Shown here piece after piece: positions 6,348 to 7,502 of a stretch of 7,502 nucleotides of DNA. The stretch comes from Bacteroidales bacterium Bact_20 (GTDB lineage Bacteria > Bacteroidota > Bacteroidia > Bacteroidales > DTU049), in assembly GCA_001603615.1 (NCBI GenBank), contig LUZL01000204.1, forward strand, positions 1 through 7,502, read 5' to 3'. The position numbers were made by a program, and so were the translations under genes. Every line of letters starts with the position of its first letter. Position 1 is the first letter of the stretch. The notes under the pieces are model-generated. The model was not told where the DNA came from and did no database searches. It saw only the letters and a list, made by a program, of their open reading frames with translations.

Positions 6348-7502
6348 ATGAGACCGAATATCAATATACCTAGAGAACCTGAAATTCCTATTGTTGAAGA
6401 ATATTCATTAAATAATAAAAGTAAGTTATTCACATTTGCTACTAGACGTACAGATCTAGTTTCCTTTTATATAACTGTACCATGTGGTTATAAATATTCA
6501 AAAAATCCAGTGATTGGAAAATTTGCTTGGGAAATGATAAAAGCTGGTACTAGTAAGAAAAATTCTATTCAAATAGCAGAAGAACTCAATTATTATGGGG
6601 CTTCATTAGATGTCTCTGTGAGTCCAGACACAGCTAATATATCTTTAATTGCTCTTAAGGATTTTTTTCTACAAGCTATAGATTTATTGTTTGAGCTTAT
6701 AACTGACTCTATTTATCCTAAAAAGGAATTATTACTTCAAAAACAAGAAACGATAGGTATTTTAAAAGTTGAAAATAAAAGAGTAGAATCTATCGCAACT
6801 AAAAATTTTTATAAATTGCTATTTGGTCCTAATCATCCTTATGGTAGATATTTGAAATATACTGACATATTTTTAGCTCAAAGGCAAAATTTATTAAATT
6901 TTTCAAAAAAATATTTTGATTTTTCACAATCTCTATTTGGCTTAGCTGGCAATTATGATGATCAGATAGTTAAGTCTATTACAGAGCATTTGAGTTTATT
7001 ACCTAATATAAATCTCCAAGATATCGCTATCTATAGTGTAAAACCAAATAAGAAAACTATTCACATTAATAAGAAAAATTCTTTGCAAACGGCAATTAAA
7101 ATCGGTTGCCAGATTAAGTCATTAAAAGAGCAAGATTATCCATATTTTCTAATTGGACAAACAATTTTTGGTGGATATTTCGGAAGTAGATTAAACAAAA
7201 ATATTAGAGAAGAAAAAGGCCTCACCTATGGTATTTTTTCTAGGACTAATCATTTTAAATATCAATCTGTATGGAGCATATCTGCAGAGGTGAAAGCTGA
7301 TCAAACAAATTTTGCTATTAATGAAATAAAACAAGAATATGATAAGTTTATAAATGAGCCCATTAATGATGAGGAGCTGAGTAGAGTAAGAAATTATATG
7401 ATGGGTACTAGCTTATTTGCATTTGATGGAGCTTTTAATATTATAAAAAATCAATTAAAAATGAGTGATTTAGGCGTATCGGTTGATACATACTATAGAA
7501 AT
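6348..7502 (+). CDS. M16-family protein, non-catalytic partner subunit (3' end outside window)
   Basis: An open frame of 385 codons runs from ATG 6348 to the window edge with no stop; about 30-50 more residues would complete a usual M16B subunit. The zinc motif is missing: aligning WEMIKAGT (61-68) with EHLMFAGS of the upstream protein puts K58, W61 and E62 where H, E and H should be. The C-terminal domain keeps the conserved substrate-binding 'R/Y' signature: FGGYFGSRLNKNIREEKG (274-291) then LTYGIFS (292-298). This pattern, metal site lost and R/Y kept, is that of the inactive half of heterodimeric M16B proteases such as mitochondrial processing peptidase alpha. No signal peptide is seen; the N-terminus MRPNINIPREPEIP is proline-rich. 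The start at 6348 is preferred because the ATG at 6338 gives only a short frame ending in TAG. The 6-base spacing implies cotranscription with the catalytic subunit. Confidence 0.9.
   Translation, partial: MRPNINIPREPEIPIVEEYSLNNKSKLFTFATRRTDLVSFYITVPCGYKYSKNPVIGKFAWEMIKAGTSKKNSIQIAEELNYYGASLDVSVSPDTANISLIALKDFFLQAIDLLFELITDSIYPKKELLLQKQETIGILKVENKRVESIATKNFYKLLFGPNHPYGRYLKYTDIFLAQRQNLLNFSKKYFDFSQSLFGLAGNYDDQIVKSITEHLSLLPNINLQDIAIYSVKPNKKTIHINKKNSLQTAIKIGCQIKSLKEQDYPYFLIGQTIFGGYFGSRLNKNIREEKGLTYGIFSRTNHFKYQSVWSISAEVKADQTNFAINEIKQEYDKFINEPINDEELSRVRNYMMGTSLFAFDGAFNIIKNQLKMSDLGVSVDTYYRN

Noticed and set aside
6338..6373. ATG overlapping the stop of the M16 catalytic gene as start of the second M16 gene
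   Set aside because: That frame stops at TAG after 11 codons; the long frame starts at ATG 6348.

Overview
The window looks like ordinary chromosome from a very AT-rich member of the Bacteroidota. The basis is threefold. The genes lack Shine-Dalgarno sequences. Exact matches to the Bacteroidota -7 box TAnnTTTG lie a short way upstream of five separate transcription units (TAAATTTG, TATTTTTG, TAAATTTG, TATTTTTG and TAATTTTG). The two tRNA genes do not encode CCA. The proteins are also of types common in this phylum: a ComEC without its metallo-beta-lactamase domain, a SpoIID/LytB-domain protein in a non-sporulating background, and a tandem M16 peptidase pair. The genus cannot be told from the sequence.

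Layout. Bases 1-82 hold a GC-richer scrap whose minus strand reads like the middle of a GNAT acetyltransferase but has no start; it may be a gene remnant continuing outside the window. A promoter at 85-117 leads into a two-gene plus-strand unit, spoIID/lytB-like (164-1297) and comEC (1303-3255), 5 bases apart. A 104-base AT-rich convergent gap with an inverted repeat follows. The minus strand then carries a UbiA-family prenyltransferase, most like MenA (3360-4262), preceded by a small lipoprotein gene (4311-4594) whose natural start codon is out of frame by one base at an A6 run. The divergent gap 4595-4843 holds back-to-back promoters and no gene that I can see. Two plus-strand tRNA genes follow, tRNA-Met(CAT) and tRNA-Pro(GGG), closed by a strong intrinsic terminator (5014-5050). 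Finally come two adjacent M16 metallopeptidase genes: a catalytic subunit with HxxEH (5103-6341) and a non-catalytic partner that runs off the right edge (6348-7502).

How the genes relate. The SpoIID-like protein should act on peptidoglycan outside the inner membrane, ComEC forms the inner-membrane DNA-uptake channel, MenA would make the menaquinone precursor, and the M16 pair probably forms an active/inactive heterodimeric protease. These are housekeeping or near-housekeeping functions with no evident common pathway. I did not find a mobile element, CRISPR array, defence island or convincing new system. The most interesting point is the one-base frame break in the lipoprotein signal sequence, which could be a sequencing error, a mutation, or a slippage-rescued gene.
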